DNA of 64,000 bases. It comes from Pyronema omphalodes. Lineage: Eukaryota > Ascomycota > Pezizomycetes > Pezizales > Pyronemataceae. The notes below the pieces were generated by a model. It worked only from the letters and a program-made list of their open reading frames with translations, made no database searches and had not been told where the DNA came from. The position numbers and the translations under genes are program-made. The stretch lies in contig JAJJXM010000005.1 in assembly GCA_024516155.1 (NCBI GenBank), positions 310,001-374,000 of the forward strand, given 5' to 3'. This document shows positions 1 to 12,220 of the stretch, in pieces; the stretch's first letter is position 1, and every line of letters starts with the position of its first letter.

Positions 1-759
1 GCAGTCACCCAAAGATTATAAACTTCCCTGAGCTTGTTTGGGCCACTTGTTATGGGTGGCTTCCCGGGAGTGACGGGGTAGGAAGTACATACTACGGGGT
101 AACGCGAGATTGTAATTGTTGGACGGTATCGTTCTGTCTTTGGTTTTTGATTCTCATGGCTTTACTGTACCGATCTGTTACGCATGGGGAACGTTCTCAG
201 GCCCGCCAGAGGAGTTTGCTTTCTGGGTGGTGGAATACAAAGGCCGCTGATGTGTGTTTGTGAATGCTTCCGTTTTCAGAAAGTTTGACGAGATCTAGTG
301 ATAGCAACAGCAGGTGCAGAAACCCATCTCACATGCGCATTTCAGACTCATTCAAACAAACAATAACCCCAAACTCAGCTAGCTAGCGGACAAAAGTGGA
401 TTGCTTAAATTCCTTCGATGGCCTTCGTTTCTGACCATGCTTTTTTCACCATCATCAATCGATTCGGTATCAATTCATAATACTTTGACATCTTAACAAC
501 GAGGCCGACGACCAGATATAATGCAACAATGCAACCATACCTCCTCCAACTCACTCAACTATTAACCAACCATATCTCATTCGAGAACCAAAGTACATAT
601 CTCCAAATCTTTATCTCATCTCTTACCTGTATCACGAAGAATTACCAACGATTATCCAGCTAGTCAACTAGTGTCAACTTTATAACCCACAATGCTACCT
701 AGCATCATAAAATATGAGAGCCTAGTGACTCCGCGTGCTACTTCATTTGATCATAATAT
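1..759. other. Intergenic, no gene recognised
   Basis: No convincing coding frame or RNA gene was seen. The stretch runs into the kinase relic that begins near 760. Confidence 0.5.
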
Positions 760-1105
760 TAGTAAGTTCCTCTCGTTTCCTATCTACAAGCAATGATAAC
801 TAACCTTCTCCGTATAGCTGATTTCGATTTCTGCGCCAAAAAAACGTTCCACGATTTTCCAAACCTCCGACTGGATGACACCAGAGGTGGTTCAGCAAAA
901 GCGTCGCGGTTACAATGTCAATATCTGACGCCCTGGCCTTGTAGCTATCCAGAAGACTGAATCCAAGCCTCGCAACACGAACGAGGACCCAATGAAGCTG
1001 CTGTATCTTGTTCTAGTCCATGGCATTCCGATCCCTAAGACTCTCAAATGAGTTTTCCAAGCAGCTTAAGAGCTTCTTTAATACCTTCTCAAGGATGGAT
1101 GTCGT
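760..1105 (+). pseudogene. Decayed fragment of a PAK-type (Cla4-like) protein kinase
   Basis: The + strand from about 818 reads as a mutated PAK activation segment. A DFDFCAK stretch stands for DFGFCAK, then WMTPEVVQQK for [10 protein letters not shown], then NTNEDPMKLLYLVLVHGIP for the [17 protein letters not shown] region of the intact kinase at 30890-33386. The tryptophan after VDI is now a TGA stop and a second stop follows near 1049. A frame shift is needed to continue into a segment resembling SKELKSFL. An intron-like GT...AG stretch sits just before the DFG segment, where the intact gene has its second intron, so this is a DNA-level copy. It is far more diverged than the inverted copy at 34.9-36.9 kb and so presumably older. 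The exact ends are uncertain. Confidence 0.8.
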
Positions 1106-3885
1106 CCTGTACTGTCATCAATGACAATGATGCTGCCATGACACTGGACCTATCTCACCAGCAAGCCGTTGATTCGGCTGTTTTTTTTTGGTCGGATTAT
1201 TGATGTTGGATAAGATATGTGTAACTTGAAGTAGTGTCCACTACTGCAGACGGAACGACTTGGAATACGAAGTATTTTAGGAGACATCATTTTGGGTGCT
1301 GTTTTCTGGTGGTATTATTGTTGTGTCGGGGCTTATAAACCAGTTGGCCATATATGCAGTTTCTTTTCTATCCCACACACAATCACCCCTCACACTTGTG
1401 TGAATGGCGACCTCTCCATACTTGGGGTTGTTTTGTGGTGGGATGAAAACTTCCGTTGAAGGCTTCATCAGCAGGCCAGCGTCATTTGCACCTACTTTCT
1501 TGCCCATCAACACACAGCCTTGTCCAAAGCACAACCGCACATGTACAAGAGTAAATATTGCCGCAACTACCAAAGAAACCAAAGCAACCGCAACATCCAG
1601 AGAAGCGCACCACAGATTCCCCAGTCATTCTTGGTGGTGAAATATACAAGGGGTAAAAACAAAGCTACTTATAAAACGCGAATTCCAAACGATACGAAGA
1701 ATTCAGATATTGAAAAGAATCAACAAGGAAACATTTCAACTACCCGTCTATGAATTAATTCAGTTCAGTGAAACAGCGATCTACCATGAAACACTCGTCT
1801 CATATGAAGAAGCAATGAGAAATTCAAAGCAATCATACATAGCTCCAGCTAAGCGTTTTCGACAAAGCCCTACGTCAGAATGCACAATCTTGCGGGCACA
1901 TATAGTCGGCACAACAAAACCCACTGGGGATGATAGGCATCAAAATATCCTACGATAACTACTACGCGATCCTCTTCGGGTCGTGATCAAGGAATGCCAC
2001 TATAAGTCTACAACTCCAGTTCCAAGTATTCGGAGATCCAAAATTCACACTAAATGTCATATGGCACATATATAACCGTAGGAGTCTCGGAACTCATTAC
2101 CCGAACGATAAACGTCCGAAAAGCGGTCAAAACGTACTACCAGCTTCACTGGCGCATTTTTATTGATCTTTGGGGTGCAGGGAAATATGGGAGTTCGGTC
2201 AGGCATAGGAGAATTTTATGGGCGATTTGGTCCCGGCGTCCCGCCCTCCCACCAAATGATTGTGGGTGGTGATCCTGTCCTGGTCAGCCAGAACCGCTAT
2301 ACTTGGGTAGAATTATGCAAAAGGATGGGACACACGGTGTTTCAAGGTCTTGAAGAAGCCTCTATAGCTTATCAAAAAGCGCTGGTAAAGGTTCAGTAGG
2401 AGATATGGCTACATCCGAGCAACAGGACGACACGACAACGACTGAGGGTGTGACAGCTGAGTTTTATAAAACAGGAACAGGCTTCGAAAATGGAAGAGCA
2501 AAAACTAGAAGAGGAGGAATACGAAAATCCACTTCCTTTTCTTTTAGGCACTGAAATAGAAACTAACCATGGGAATGCATCGTATGAAGATTTGTGGAAA
2601 AGAAAGATAAGAGTGAAACTCTGTTTCTTGAGATTGATTGAAAAGACACAATAGACTTGAATCTTTTAATTTAACTTTGCATGTAAACGAGGGGGAACCA
2701 TGCTACTATGTTGAAAATCTACAAGTTGGTTGATGCAGTTCTGTGTCTCGGATACCCAGTTGGTTCGGTTTTGAGGGGTTTCAACCCTATAGACCTCACG
2801 CTGCAATTTCTCTCCAACGACCTACCATGAGTTCCATTACCAGCGACCTCTCCTCCATACCACCTGTCTCAATACCCCGCAAGAAACCCAACAAGGCTCC
2901 GAAGATGCGGCCACAAGTACCCCGGACCCTCAGCAACCTGTCATCGCCTTTATTCAAGCCAGCCACCAAACGCCAGAGTCAGAAAACATCATGGATTTGG
3001 ACACTAGGGGCATGGAGCAGCTGGAGCAGCTGGAGCTTGATAGCGACGATTACTAGCAGTGCTCAGTATGTATCAACCGCAGCTAGCCTATCCGAAACAA
3101 TACAAAGTTTCATCCAGCGCCCGGGCTTTTGAAAGAAAAACATTTTACCGAAGCTGAGGAGGGAAACCGGAAGGTGCAACGCTTGGGTGTCCTAAGCAAC
3201 TAACATATTTATTTCCCAAGCTTATATCTCTCCAGGGATGCAATTAGTATAGAATTTTGTTATATATGTACTGAATAATAATAACATTTATCACCGCTTT
3301 ATAAACAGAAACCAGTTGCTTTTTGAATATAACCAGTTTTTGAGGGTTTGAATAGTTCATCGGGTTGGATAAGTAAGCTTACAATGTACATTCGGTTCAA
3401 TTGGGTTTCAAGTTTTAACTTTTCGCAGTTTAGTCAGTAACTTATGTATATACTAACTAACTAACTGATAGTAGATGGATTTAGGTCGCGCTGTACAGTT
3501 CTTATATCCCAATAGTCCCCACAGTCCCCACAGTCCCCATAGTCCCCACAGTCCGTATACACAAATTACAAGTCCGTTTTGGCTCTCTTTTTAAACTGGT
3601 CTACCGTCTGTACGACTAGGAGGTTAGGAGGTCTGCCCGAGACTATACATCAACCATCAAACCGTCCGTTCACAACCACCAATTCTCGAAGGAATAGAAA
3701 TTTCGGCGTGTTATTAGTCGCTACATTATGTATCATATCTACCAGTCGACATTAAAACGACATATTATAATTTCCTACAAACAGTGAATTTTTCTCAGAA
3801 GCTGTGATGATGTAAGTCGTTTATATATATATCCCATGCACGTTCCTACAAAGTGTAGTAAGTAAGTGTATCGTTGTGGGTCATT
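1106..3885. other. Gene-poor region, no recognisable gene
   Basis: Short open frames exist, including about 78 aa at 2163-2399 and about 129 aa at 2743-3132, but none shows a motif or family I recognise and their frames break quickly. A short tandem run of CCCACAGT-like units lies near 3513-3555. The texture resembles decayed coding or repeat DNA, but I cannot name a source. Confidence 0.45.
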
Positions 3886-4014
3886 GTTTGGTTACTTTGG
3901 TTACTTTGGTTACTTTGGTTACTTTGGTTACTTTGGTTACTTTGGTTACTTTGGTTACTTTGGTTACTTTGGTTACTTTGGTTACTTTGGTTACTTTGGT
4001 TACTTTGGTTACTT
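3886..4014. repeat. Minisatellite, 9-bp unit TTTGGTTAC, about 14 copies
   Basis: A near-perfect head-to-tail array of GGTTACTTT runs for about 128 bp with almost no variation between units, suggesting recent expansion. It is not a telomeric motif. Confidence 0.95.
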
Positions 4015-4147
4015 TAGTTTAGTTTAGTTTAGTTTAATTTATTTTACTTTACTACTAATACTACTACTATCAATACTACTACTACTACTAACTACTACTA
4101 CTACTACTAACTAATCCAATCCAATCTATCTATCTATCTATCTATCC
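4015..4147. repeat. Compound microsatellite (TTTAG)n, (CTA)n, (CTAT)n
   Basis: Directly after the 9-bp array come about five TTTAG units, then two blocks of CTA triplets, then about five CTAT tetramers. Together with the minisatellite this gives about 260 bp of simple sequence. Confidence 0.9.
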
Positions 4148-5000
4148 AATCCAGCGCAGTCCAATAACTCTCTGGCCGATGAATGAAGACTGATGAATGA
4201 AGACTGATGACAGCACGTATAGTTTTTTCCATATAATTTTGAGTTCTATCAGGATCCCCGAGTCTTAAGTTTTCGTCCCCGACTCCCGAAATTCTTCTCC
4301 ATCTACTAACTTCTACTTCTTTCTTTCCTCTTTATACTCGGCTATCGAGGTATCCGGCTATCAGGGTATCGAGGTATCAGGGTATCAGGGTATCATAAAA
4401 AAAAGATCTAAACTCCATCCGCCATCTTTCCGCTTTCTTTCCACCACTATAACCCCCCTCTTCCCCGCTCCTCAATCTAAACCACAACTCCCCTAACTCC
4501 CCGCTCCTCACTCAACGCTCTAGAAAAAATAAGAAAATAAATAAAAAAATAACAGAATCCACCCATTACAAAAAATCCAATAACGAACCAAAAAGAACAG
4601 AGAAGGCAAAAAGAAACAAAAAAACACCCCCCGAACAAAAAAAAAAGTCTATAAAACAACAATTCCAAAGTCATGATGAGCCATTAGCATATTTTAAAAT
4701 TTGTACATATGTATTTGTTATACAATTGCTGATTTTGAGGTTGATTTTTAGGATGGTGCGAGGTGGGGGTTACTGGATGGATTATAGGTTGGTTTTGAGG
4801 TTGGTGCGAGTTCGGGGTGTAGTTGCTGGGTTGGAATAATCTCTTGACAATGAGTACTCGTGGCGGTTTATTACCCCTCCAGGCTCCAGCTTCTTGGGGT
4901 TTGCCTGGCTTTGCCTAACTTCGACAGAGCTTCGACAGGGCTTCGCCCAGCTTCACCCAGCTTCACGACCTCCTCCTCCTCCCCAAAAATCCCCCTCAAT
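4148..5000. other. Intergenic, simple repeats
   Basis: Contains an imperfect array of GGTATCAGG / GGTATCGAG units near 4334-4396 and an A-rich stretch. It lies downstream of the serine-rich gene on the minus strand and may include its 3' untranslated region. Confidence 0.5.
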
Positions 5001-8000
5001 CTACCGTTCCTTCTTCTTCCATCCCCCCTTCCAAAACAACTCCTTAACCACATGACCCGCGCCCTGCAACCCCTTCTTCTGTGCACTCACCCCACTAACA
5101 CCACTTCTTCCCGTGGCCCCCGTCATACCGCTCTGCACACTATGCACCGATTCGCCACCCATACTCCTATAAGTCTGGAAGCTCTCTCTCGCAGATCCCG
5201 AATAAATCGAACTAGTCGGAGTACCAGAATAAAGCATTCCAGCCGTAAGTGGAAACCTTCTATAATTTCCCTCTTCTGCTCCACAAATCTGTATCGATGT
5301 CCGGGTGGTTTGCTGGTAGGGACTTCTTGCTACCGGTGGCGGACCTCGTGCGCGGTTGGTGTCTTTGTCTTTTCTGCCCCGGCCGGGAGTGGTGGGTGAT
5401 ACTGCGGCTGGGGAGGCTAGGGATGATGAGGTTGAGTTAGAAGGCGAGGGGGAGGCAGGAGGTCGGGAAGAGGATCTTAAGCCGGGGATTCCTAGGCCTC
5501 TAGAAGGAGGTCGGGAAGAGGCTGGTGGCGGGCTATTGGGGACGGTGTTGGTGATGGTGATGCTGGGGGTAATTGAAGGTGTGACTGAGGGGGTGACGCT
5601 ACGGCTGCTTGATGGGCGCCGTAGGGAGCTGAAGGATTTGTGGCTGCGGAGACCCCGGAAGAGAGGGCCCTGGGATGTGGGGGGCACCGGTAGACCGTCT
5701 GGTTTTTGTTGGCCGAGTGTTGTGCTGCTGGCGGTGCGGACGGATAGAGAGCCGGGTGGTACATCGAGGGTTGCAGTTTGGTTGGGAGCACGGCCGACGT
5801 CAAGGCTGTTTCCCCGGGTGCTGTAACTTCCTGAAGTGCTGATAGTTCCACGTGTAGAACTGGTGACGCTGCTGAATGTGCTGGTTGTTCTTGCGGTTGC
5901 TGTGCTGTTGTTACGAGTTTGAGGGGCTGTTATTGTGATATTGCTGGAATCACTAAGTTCTCGTTTGTGAGTTGGATTTGAGACGGATAGGTTTACTGCA
6001 GTCGATGGTCGGCTTTCTGCGGCTTTGGCGGTGGAAAATGAATCAACTGTCATATCTGTGACATTACTTGAAGTTCTGCCATGCCATGTTCCAGATACCC
6101 CACCTGCACCTATTTTGCCTCCAATCTTTGCATCCGCCTTCAACATGCCATAATCCGTCAATATTCCACCGAAATCATGGTTGCTTCGGCTTTTGTTGAG
6201 TGAAGCTCTAGGAGTTACTGGTGAATATAATTCGGCGATTTGGCGAGAGGGATTAGCTTCTAGTTCTATTGACGCCCGGGGAGTTGTTGAGTCATTGGGT
6301 TGAAACAATTGTGCAAATGCGGCTTCGGCCTCGGCTTCGCTGGTACATATTGAGAAGAATGAATTAGAAGTTAAAGTTGTAGCGAAGGTTTTGGCGGACA
6401 TATTACTGATGGTTCTGTTATGTTTTTTCTGGGAACCGGCGGGGAGGTTGGAGGCTGGGGCTGTTGGTTGTCTCGAGTGATTTTCGTTTGTTGTCACCGT
6501 GGTGTGACCAGCGTTCGTTGCAGTCGACGTCGAGGACCGACTGGGGGGTTTTGGAGTAGTTGGATCTCTTTCAGTTTCTACCCCGCTGGAGGCGCCCCTG
6601 GGATCGAAAGGGCTCTTATAGTCCTGAACAATCTTTGTAGCATTTAATGCGTTACCGAAGCCTCGTGCGTTGTGCGAGTTTCTTGTAGCCGCATAATCCG
6701 CCACAGACGCACCGCTGACGCTAGTGTTTCTCCTTGCAGATTGCATTGATGCTCGTGGAGTTGCTGGAGGGGATACCAACTCCAAGCCCGTTCCAACAAC
6801 TGGATCAAAATCCGCAGCAGTATCAAAGAAGGAGGCAGCAGTGAGTGCTGTTGCAAACGAATTTGCTGACATTGTACTGAGATTGCGGGTGTGTTTCTTG
6901 CCGTTGGTACTGGATGAATTTGCACTTCGCATCGAAGCTGCATAATTGCCCTCCGTTGTCGATCCTCCTTCCCCATTGCCAACGCGTGTTGAACCTGCAT
7001 ATCCTGACTGATTGGACCCTCCGTTTCCGCTGTGAACAGAAGAACCAGCATCAGAATAACTTCCCATAGCAGCCCCGCTTCCATTCCGAACTCCCTCATA
7101 ACCACCAGAAATCGATCCTCTCGGTGTAACTCCAGGGCTGATGACACTCAAACCACTGAGTACACTACTGCTAACGCTCTGAGCATACCCATAGTCTCCA
7201 TCATCCTCATACTCCTCATCATAATCACCTCCATATACCCCAAAGCCTTCCGAAGCCAGTGAAGCACCACTAACACTTCCAGGTCTAGAATCGACGAAAC
7301 CCGGTTGGCCAGCGAATTCAACGCTCACACCACTATAACGTGAGTCACTAGACCCTGTGCGAACCGAGCTTGCATCACTTCGGCGGCTGTAAAGAGAGCC
7401 GGAATATTGAGATCCACCCCGAATTGAAGGCGCAAATTCCATCCCACTTCTTCCATTAGCAGAAGCTGATAAGGAACTGGAATAAGACTGCAGTGAGCTA
7501 GCATAGCTTCTCCACCCCGGATGGGCCTCACTGCGTAAGCTGGCACCACTGATAGAACCCCTGGGTGATCCCCGCGGCGTAACATCACCTTCAAGAGGAT
7601 CCATGGGGTCAAGTGGATCAATGACACTGAGAGCGTCAAGTGCACTGCTGTTGATACTGTATATCGAATCCGCATAACCGTATTCCATCCCGCTATCACT
7701 GTCTTCTTTCATGTAGCTAATTCCGTTGAATTGCATTCCCTGTCCCGTCGGTGTTGGAGGGAGACTTCTCTTCTTGTCCACATATTCAGGTCCTGGAGAT
7801 CCCAGGAGAGCGGCAGGTGGGATGGGTGGTAAACTCCTCTTCTCTTCCTTGGATCCCACGGGAGTCGGTGGTAGACTTCGTTTTTCAAGGTTCTGATTCG
7901 AATAACTGGAACCCCGACGGACTACCTCCTGTCTTTTATAACCCTCCGGAACTTCATAAACAGAGCTTGATAATGTATCAACAACACTCATCAACTCCGT

Positions 8001-8867
8001 TCCGAAGCTAGTAGCGGAAGAACCACTTGCGCTACGAGAGTGTGCAGTGCTAACAGAAGCGATAGTAGCGGTCGACATAAAGCTTCTATCAGAGATCGAA
8101 GGTTCGTAATTCGTATTGTTGTTCCAATGTCGTGAGTTTCTAGAGTTTGCCGCAGAAGAACCGTCGATAGTGAGTGAATTTCTGATACTTGGAATTGGCA
8201 TAGGTGTTCGAAAAGCAGCCGAATGTACAGAACTTCGAAAAGGGTTCGAGTTGATGGAAGTGTTGGATCCATGAACATCACCAGGGATTAGGAAGGGGTT
8301 ATTGTTGATCGAGGTAATAGAATAGGCTGAAGCGCCTGGACCACCTGAGCCACCGATCTTAGTCGAACCACTGACCCTCCACGCCGTCTCCGGTCTTTCC
8401 GTTTCCCCTTCCGTTTCCTTTTCGATCATCCTTGCTGTCCTAGCTGATCCAAATGAACCCACAGACCCTAGGGACCTAGTGGAATACACCGAGCTGCGCA
8501 CAGAAGTTCCCGCGGAACTGGGTTCTCCATATTCCTTCCCGCAACCTTTCCATTCCAGGGAACTATTAATAGGCGGATCATACATTGACATAGTTTTGTT
8601 CCGTCTTTCTTTTTTCTCTTTTTTGCTCTTCTTAGAGAATAAAGAGGTAGCACGTTTGGGGATGTGAAGTTTTGATGGGATGTGAAGGTGGGTATGGAGT
8701 TTAGAAGGGACTTTAGAAAGATGGATGTGAGGAACTGGAACAGCGAGAGTGACGGAATGACCACCGCCGAGATCGATGGCTATGGAATGTCGTTTAGGTT
8801 TAGGAGGTCGACGACACCATCCTCGGCCATGTTTGCTCATATCACTGGAGAAACTACAATGGATCAC
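5001..8867 (-). CDS. Large serine-rich protein of unknown function, 1288 aa
   Basis: A single open frame of 1288 codons. A second in-frame Met at residue 10 (position 8840) is an equally possible start. No catalytic domain is recognised. The N-terminus is basic with a Lys-rich stretch around residues 70-90. Most of the protein is low complexity, rich in Ser, Gly, Thr and Pro. Three KRSLPPTP / KRSLPPIP motifs lie near residues 324-372; such proline motifs can bind SH3 domains. Two related segments, each a basic HTRNLS/HNRTIS start followed by MSAxxFATxLT and SFF, begin near residues 655 and 814, suggesting an internal duplication. Many TPRAS/TPRGS motifs look like phosphosites. The C-terminus is basic and tryptophan-containing. 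A scaffold role is possible, but I assign no function. Confidence 0.8.
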   Translation of the reverse strand: MIHCSFSSDMSKHGRGWCRRPPKPKRHSIAIDLGGGHSVTLAVPVPHIHLSKVPSKLHTHLHIPSKLHIPKRATSLFSKKSKKEKKERRNKTMSMYDPPINSSLEWKGCGKEYGEPSSAGTSVRSSVYSTRSLGSVGSFGSARTARMIEKETEGETERPETAWRVSGSTKIGGSGGPGASAYSITSINNNPFLIPGDVHGSNTSINSNPFRSSVHSAAFRTPMPIPSIRNSLTIDGSSAANSRNSRHWNNNTNYEPSISDRSFMSTATIASVSTAHSRSASGSSATSFGTELMSVVDTLSSSVYEVPEGYKRQEVVRRGSSYSNQNLEKRSLPPTPVGSKEEKRSLPPIPPAALLGSPGPEYVDKKRSLPPTPTGQGMQFNGISYMKEDSDSGMEYGYADSIYSINSSALDALSVIDPLDPMDPLEGDVTPRGSPRGSISGASLRSEAHPGWRSYASSLQSYSSSLSASANGRSGMEFAPSIRGGSQYSGSLYSRRSDASSVRTGSSDSRYSGVSVEFAGQPGFVDSRPGSVSGASLASEGFGVYGGDYDEEYEDDGDYGYAQSVSSSVLSGLSVISPGVTPRGSISGGYEGVRNGSGAAMGSYSDAGSSVHSGNGGSNQSGYAGSTRVGNGEGGSTTEGNYAASMRSANSSSTNGKKHTRNLSTMSANSFATALTAASFFDTAADFDPVVGTGLELVSPPATPRASMQSARRNTSVSGASVADYAATRNSHNARGFGNALNATKIVQDYKSPFDPRGASSGVETERDPTTPKPPSRSSTSTATNAGHTTVTTNENHSRQPTAPASNLPAGSQKKHNRTISNMSAKTFATTLTSNSFFSICTSEAEAEAAFAQLFQPNDSTTPRASIELEANPSRQIAELYSPVTPRASLNKSRSNHDFGGILTDYGMLKADAKIGGKIGAGGVSGTWHGRTSSNVTDMTVDSFSTAKAAESRPSTAVNLSVSNPTHKRELSDSSNITITAPQTRNNSTATARTTSTFSSVTSSTRGTISTSGSYSTRGNSLDVGRAPNQTATLDVPPGSLSVRTASSTTLGQQKPDGLPVPPTSQGPLFRGLRSHKSFSSLRRPSSSRSVTPSVTPSITPSITITNTVPNSPPPASSRPPSRGLGIPGLRSSSRPPASPSPSNSTSSSLASPAAVSPTTPGRGRKDKDTNRARGPPPVARSPYQQTTRTSIQICGAEEGNYRRFPLTAGMLYSGTPTSSIYSGSARESFQTYRSMGGESVHSVQSGMTGATGRSGVSGVSAQKKGLQGAGHVVKELFWKGGWKKKER

Positions 8868-9110
8868 AAAGAAGACGTTAACGAATCGTTCTCATCAAAA
8901 AAGAGGTTGTAGATAAATGTGGGGTCATAAATAAGATTGACGAGTAACTTCATCACAGAGCTTGCCTGCCGCCTAACAAAAAAGAAGAAGAGAGAAACTC
9001 CAAAAACACCGCATAAAAACAAAAGTTCTCATAACAAAACTGCAGTAGTAAAAAGAAACAACAACTTCGGGGTGCATCCAAATGGAACCGGGGGAAATAA
9101 AAGGGACCTC

Positions 9111-12100
9111 CTACATCTCCACAAACCGCTTAACCCAAGCTCTCCTAGCTTCATCTTCCTTTGCAATAACTTTCCTTCCGGCAGGTCGTCTGACAAGCGC
9201 TCGGCTTATAGGGTCGATAATACGGTTGAGGATTTTGTCCATTTCCTTCTTACGGTCGAATTCCTTTTTCTTAACGAGAATCGAAAGAGCTTCTGCCAAG
9301 AATCCGGCTAGATAGACAAAGACGTTGGCGTGTACTTGCGCGGCCTTGAGGGGAAGGTGATCCAAAACCTGTTTAGAAGTTAGTTATCGATCCGATCATC
9401 AAATATCACCACAACAAGACAAACGGCCTGCTGCAGTCATAACCCATCACTCCGTGGAGAATCATAAGTAGTACGACATTGAAGCTTTTTCCTTCCCAGC
9501 TCCAAGCCAGCAGGTTGATTGATGGATGCATACCTGTTCCGCCGCTTTTGCCTCTCCCCCAGCTTTCACAACTTCATCCCACATTTCCTCCGGTATTACA
9601 CCATCTGTCAAACCGGCAAGCCACTTCACCACGACCTCCGCCGCCACCTCCACCAATTCTTCTTTGTGCACCATTTCATCTTCCTCATCCATGGCCACCC
9701 TCAATGTCTTCACATCCTCAAACTCTCCATCAGTATCCAGCGCCTCCCAAACTCCAATCTCCACCTTCCTTCTTCTCTCAGGATCTTTATATCCCCAAGT
9801 CGACTCCAAAAACGGCCATCCAAGTTGACTAAACCAGCGTTTATCTTCAATCTTTTCATCCGGCCATAGGGTGGAGACTACATCAGCTAGTCCATCGCAA
9901 AGGAACTGGGTAATTTTATAGATTTCCCTAGGAGCAGAATAAAAGGGACCATCGGGGATAGAAGGTAAAGCTTTGTACCCTCTAAATCCACCGACGCCTT
10001 CGGGAACGCGCACAAGCTCTTTAAGTGTGGTACCGTAACTGCATGGTAACCAAGTGCAAGATATGGGGATAAAGATATCCCTACCCCCTGCAATGCGGAG
10101 GACTAGAACATCGTCCAACACGGCACTTTTGTCGTTAAGTGCAATTACATCCGCTTTATTGGCAACAAGGAGGGTGATGAGGATGTTAATAACATCGCCT
10201 GGTTGTAGAGTGGTGCCAGTAGTGAGGCGTGATGAGTTTGATGGAGTTGATGCAGTGTCTACAATGGAGAGAGTGTAATAGGGTTTACAGATTTTGTTAT
10301 CTGTACCCGTAGCGACGAAAGAGAGCTGAGCAGGTGTGGTGCCGGTATTGGCTACAGTAATTGTACGGCGTTGGGAAAGGAGATAACGAGCTGGAGAGAA
10401 GGATACGAAGTCGCTGGAGGGGGTGGAGTCGATGATTACGGTTACTACTGGACGGCGCTCGTTTTCTAGTTTATCAACTTCTCTCGCAATCTCGCTGTGA
10501 ATTTTGGTTCGAAGGTCTGGAACAGAGGCTGGGAAGGTTAAGGAGAAGGTTGCCGAGACTGGCTTGTGGTCAGAGGAGGTGACGAGTTGATGAGAAGTGT
10601 AGGATAGCTGTTCCATTATGATATCTCCAAAAGGCGTTGCTATAACCGCACTTGGGTCGTCGTAAACAACTGTATCGGTGCTACTATTCCTAGAATGACG
10701 ACTTGTTGTACTCATCATTGAGTTTCTTGGTTTGTAAACTGGTAGTGGTGATTCGGCTCGGGAAACGACAAGGTCTTCCTCGTCGTCTTCATTTTCGGAT
10801 CCGGAGTTTTCGTCGTCGTGGAACCCGGTTTCGAAAAGGACTTCGTCTTCGTCCCTCATGGCTGCTGCTAATACGTCTGATGCAACACTGTAACTTCTTG
10901 TTCGCCGCTTGTCTTCAGTGGGGGTGGAAGGTCCCTCGGTTGCTGAAGAAGGGACTTTTACACGCCATAAAATCCGGTCACACCAGCCGGGTGCTCGAGC
11001 CTTTTCGCTAGAGTCCCATTGTCCAATCTTGCCAACGTCGTATTTATAGGTCGGTAAGAAAGTAACTTTTCCTTCCTTGAAATCCGCGAGCGCCTTTCCA
11101 GCTCGCCGTGCTTTCAACAACTGATCATGCTTCAATAGACTTCTTATTGTTCCATGAAGCGTTGTCTGAGCCATAGGGTGTGCCTCCGTCGGTGTTGGCG
11201 GTAGGGGCACCGGGGGACTTGCAGCTTTTGGTGAAGGAGCGTCATTATGAGCCGGAGGAAAATCCGCGGGCATATAAGGTTGCAGTAACGCTCTCACATC
11301 CTTATTCTCCAAATCGATTCTGTAGTTGAGATCTCCACACCAAATAACTACGTCTGTTTTGTCTATGCCTTCTCCGTTGGTTGATGTAATTGCATTTGCC
11401 GGTGGATCCGGAGATAAACCGACTACCTCCTTTTCAACGGCCTCAAACCACATCCGGCGAAGAATTTCCGAGGCATCCCAGTTACGCCTGTCGACCGCGT
11501 TTGCAAAGGCCGCGAGGTGGCAATTGATGAAGGTTAATCGTAATGTGTCTCCCAAGACAAGCCGAACACCCACGCCGCCTTTATTGCCGACATACCCCAT
11601 CAGCCCGGTCCCCACAGTGGAGGTGGATACAGAGCCGTGCGCAAGTGTCGGAGATACGAAGACAAGAAGTAACATTCCAATGAGTTGAGGTGAAGCGACA
11701 CATTGGAAGCCTTCTGGTAAGGCAGCCTATGTTTTGTTTCATGTCAGCACAAAATTCCATATAATTGCCCATCAAGCCCATTCATTGCACATCGCAACGA
11801 CATAACAACACTCACCTGAACATTTGCCTTCCATCTTAACGCCACTGTAGGACCGATATATTTGATAAAGTTCGCAGTTTGATTAATATCGACAACCTCC
11901 TGTAAAGCGAGAGCATAAACATCGTATCCCTCCTCATGTTTAAACCAATCCTTTATATCTTCCCAACAATTATAGTTTCCTGCATTCCACGTTCCAGCTT
12001 TTATCTTGACATTATTTGGACGGAGGAATTCGGAACGTCGAGAAAGGAGCTTGCGTCGGATGTAGACATGAGATTCGGTAGTGACTAGGGAGGATGAAGA

Positions 12101-12220
12101 GGAAGGTCGCGGTTTTGTTGATGTTGATGTTGATGTTGAAGTTATTGAGGAATTGCTGATAATTGTCGTCGCGTCAGACAATGTCGCTATCGCAGTATCC
12201 CACTCCCCGGGCATCGACAT
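9111..12220 (-). CDS. Inositol polyphosphate 5-phosphatase, OCRL/INP5B type
   Basis: Three exons on the minus strand: 12220-11816, 11726-9534 and 9368-9111, all joined in phase 0, giving about 951 aa. Introns are 89 and 165 bp with GTGAGT and GTATGC donors. The catalytic domain shows the family motifs in order: TWNAGNYN near residue 77, ALQEVVDI near 105, FINCHLAAF near 201, WCGDLNYRI near 264, PGWCDRILW and then SDHKPVSATF. This predicts removal of the 5-phosphate from PI(4,5)P2 and related lipids on endosomal or Golgi membranes. The middle (SPARYLLSQRRTITVANTG and following) fits an ASH-type beta domain. The end, with VLDHLPLKAAQVHANVFVYL, fits the inactive RhoGAP-like domain of OCRL proteins. 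A Ser/Thr-rich tract covers residues 20-45. The catalytic domain carries proline-rich and acidic insertions. Confidence 0.9.

Noticed and set aside
296..350. Minus-strand 17-aa frame dense in cysteine
   Set aside because: Too short, with no signal peptide or splice-compatible upstream exon; probably chance.
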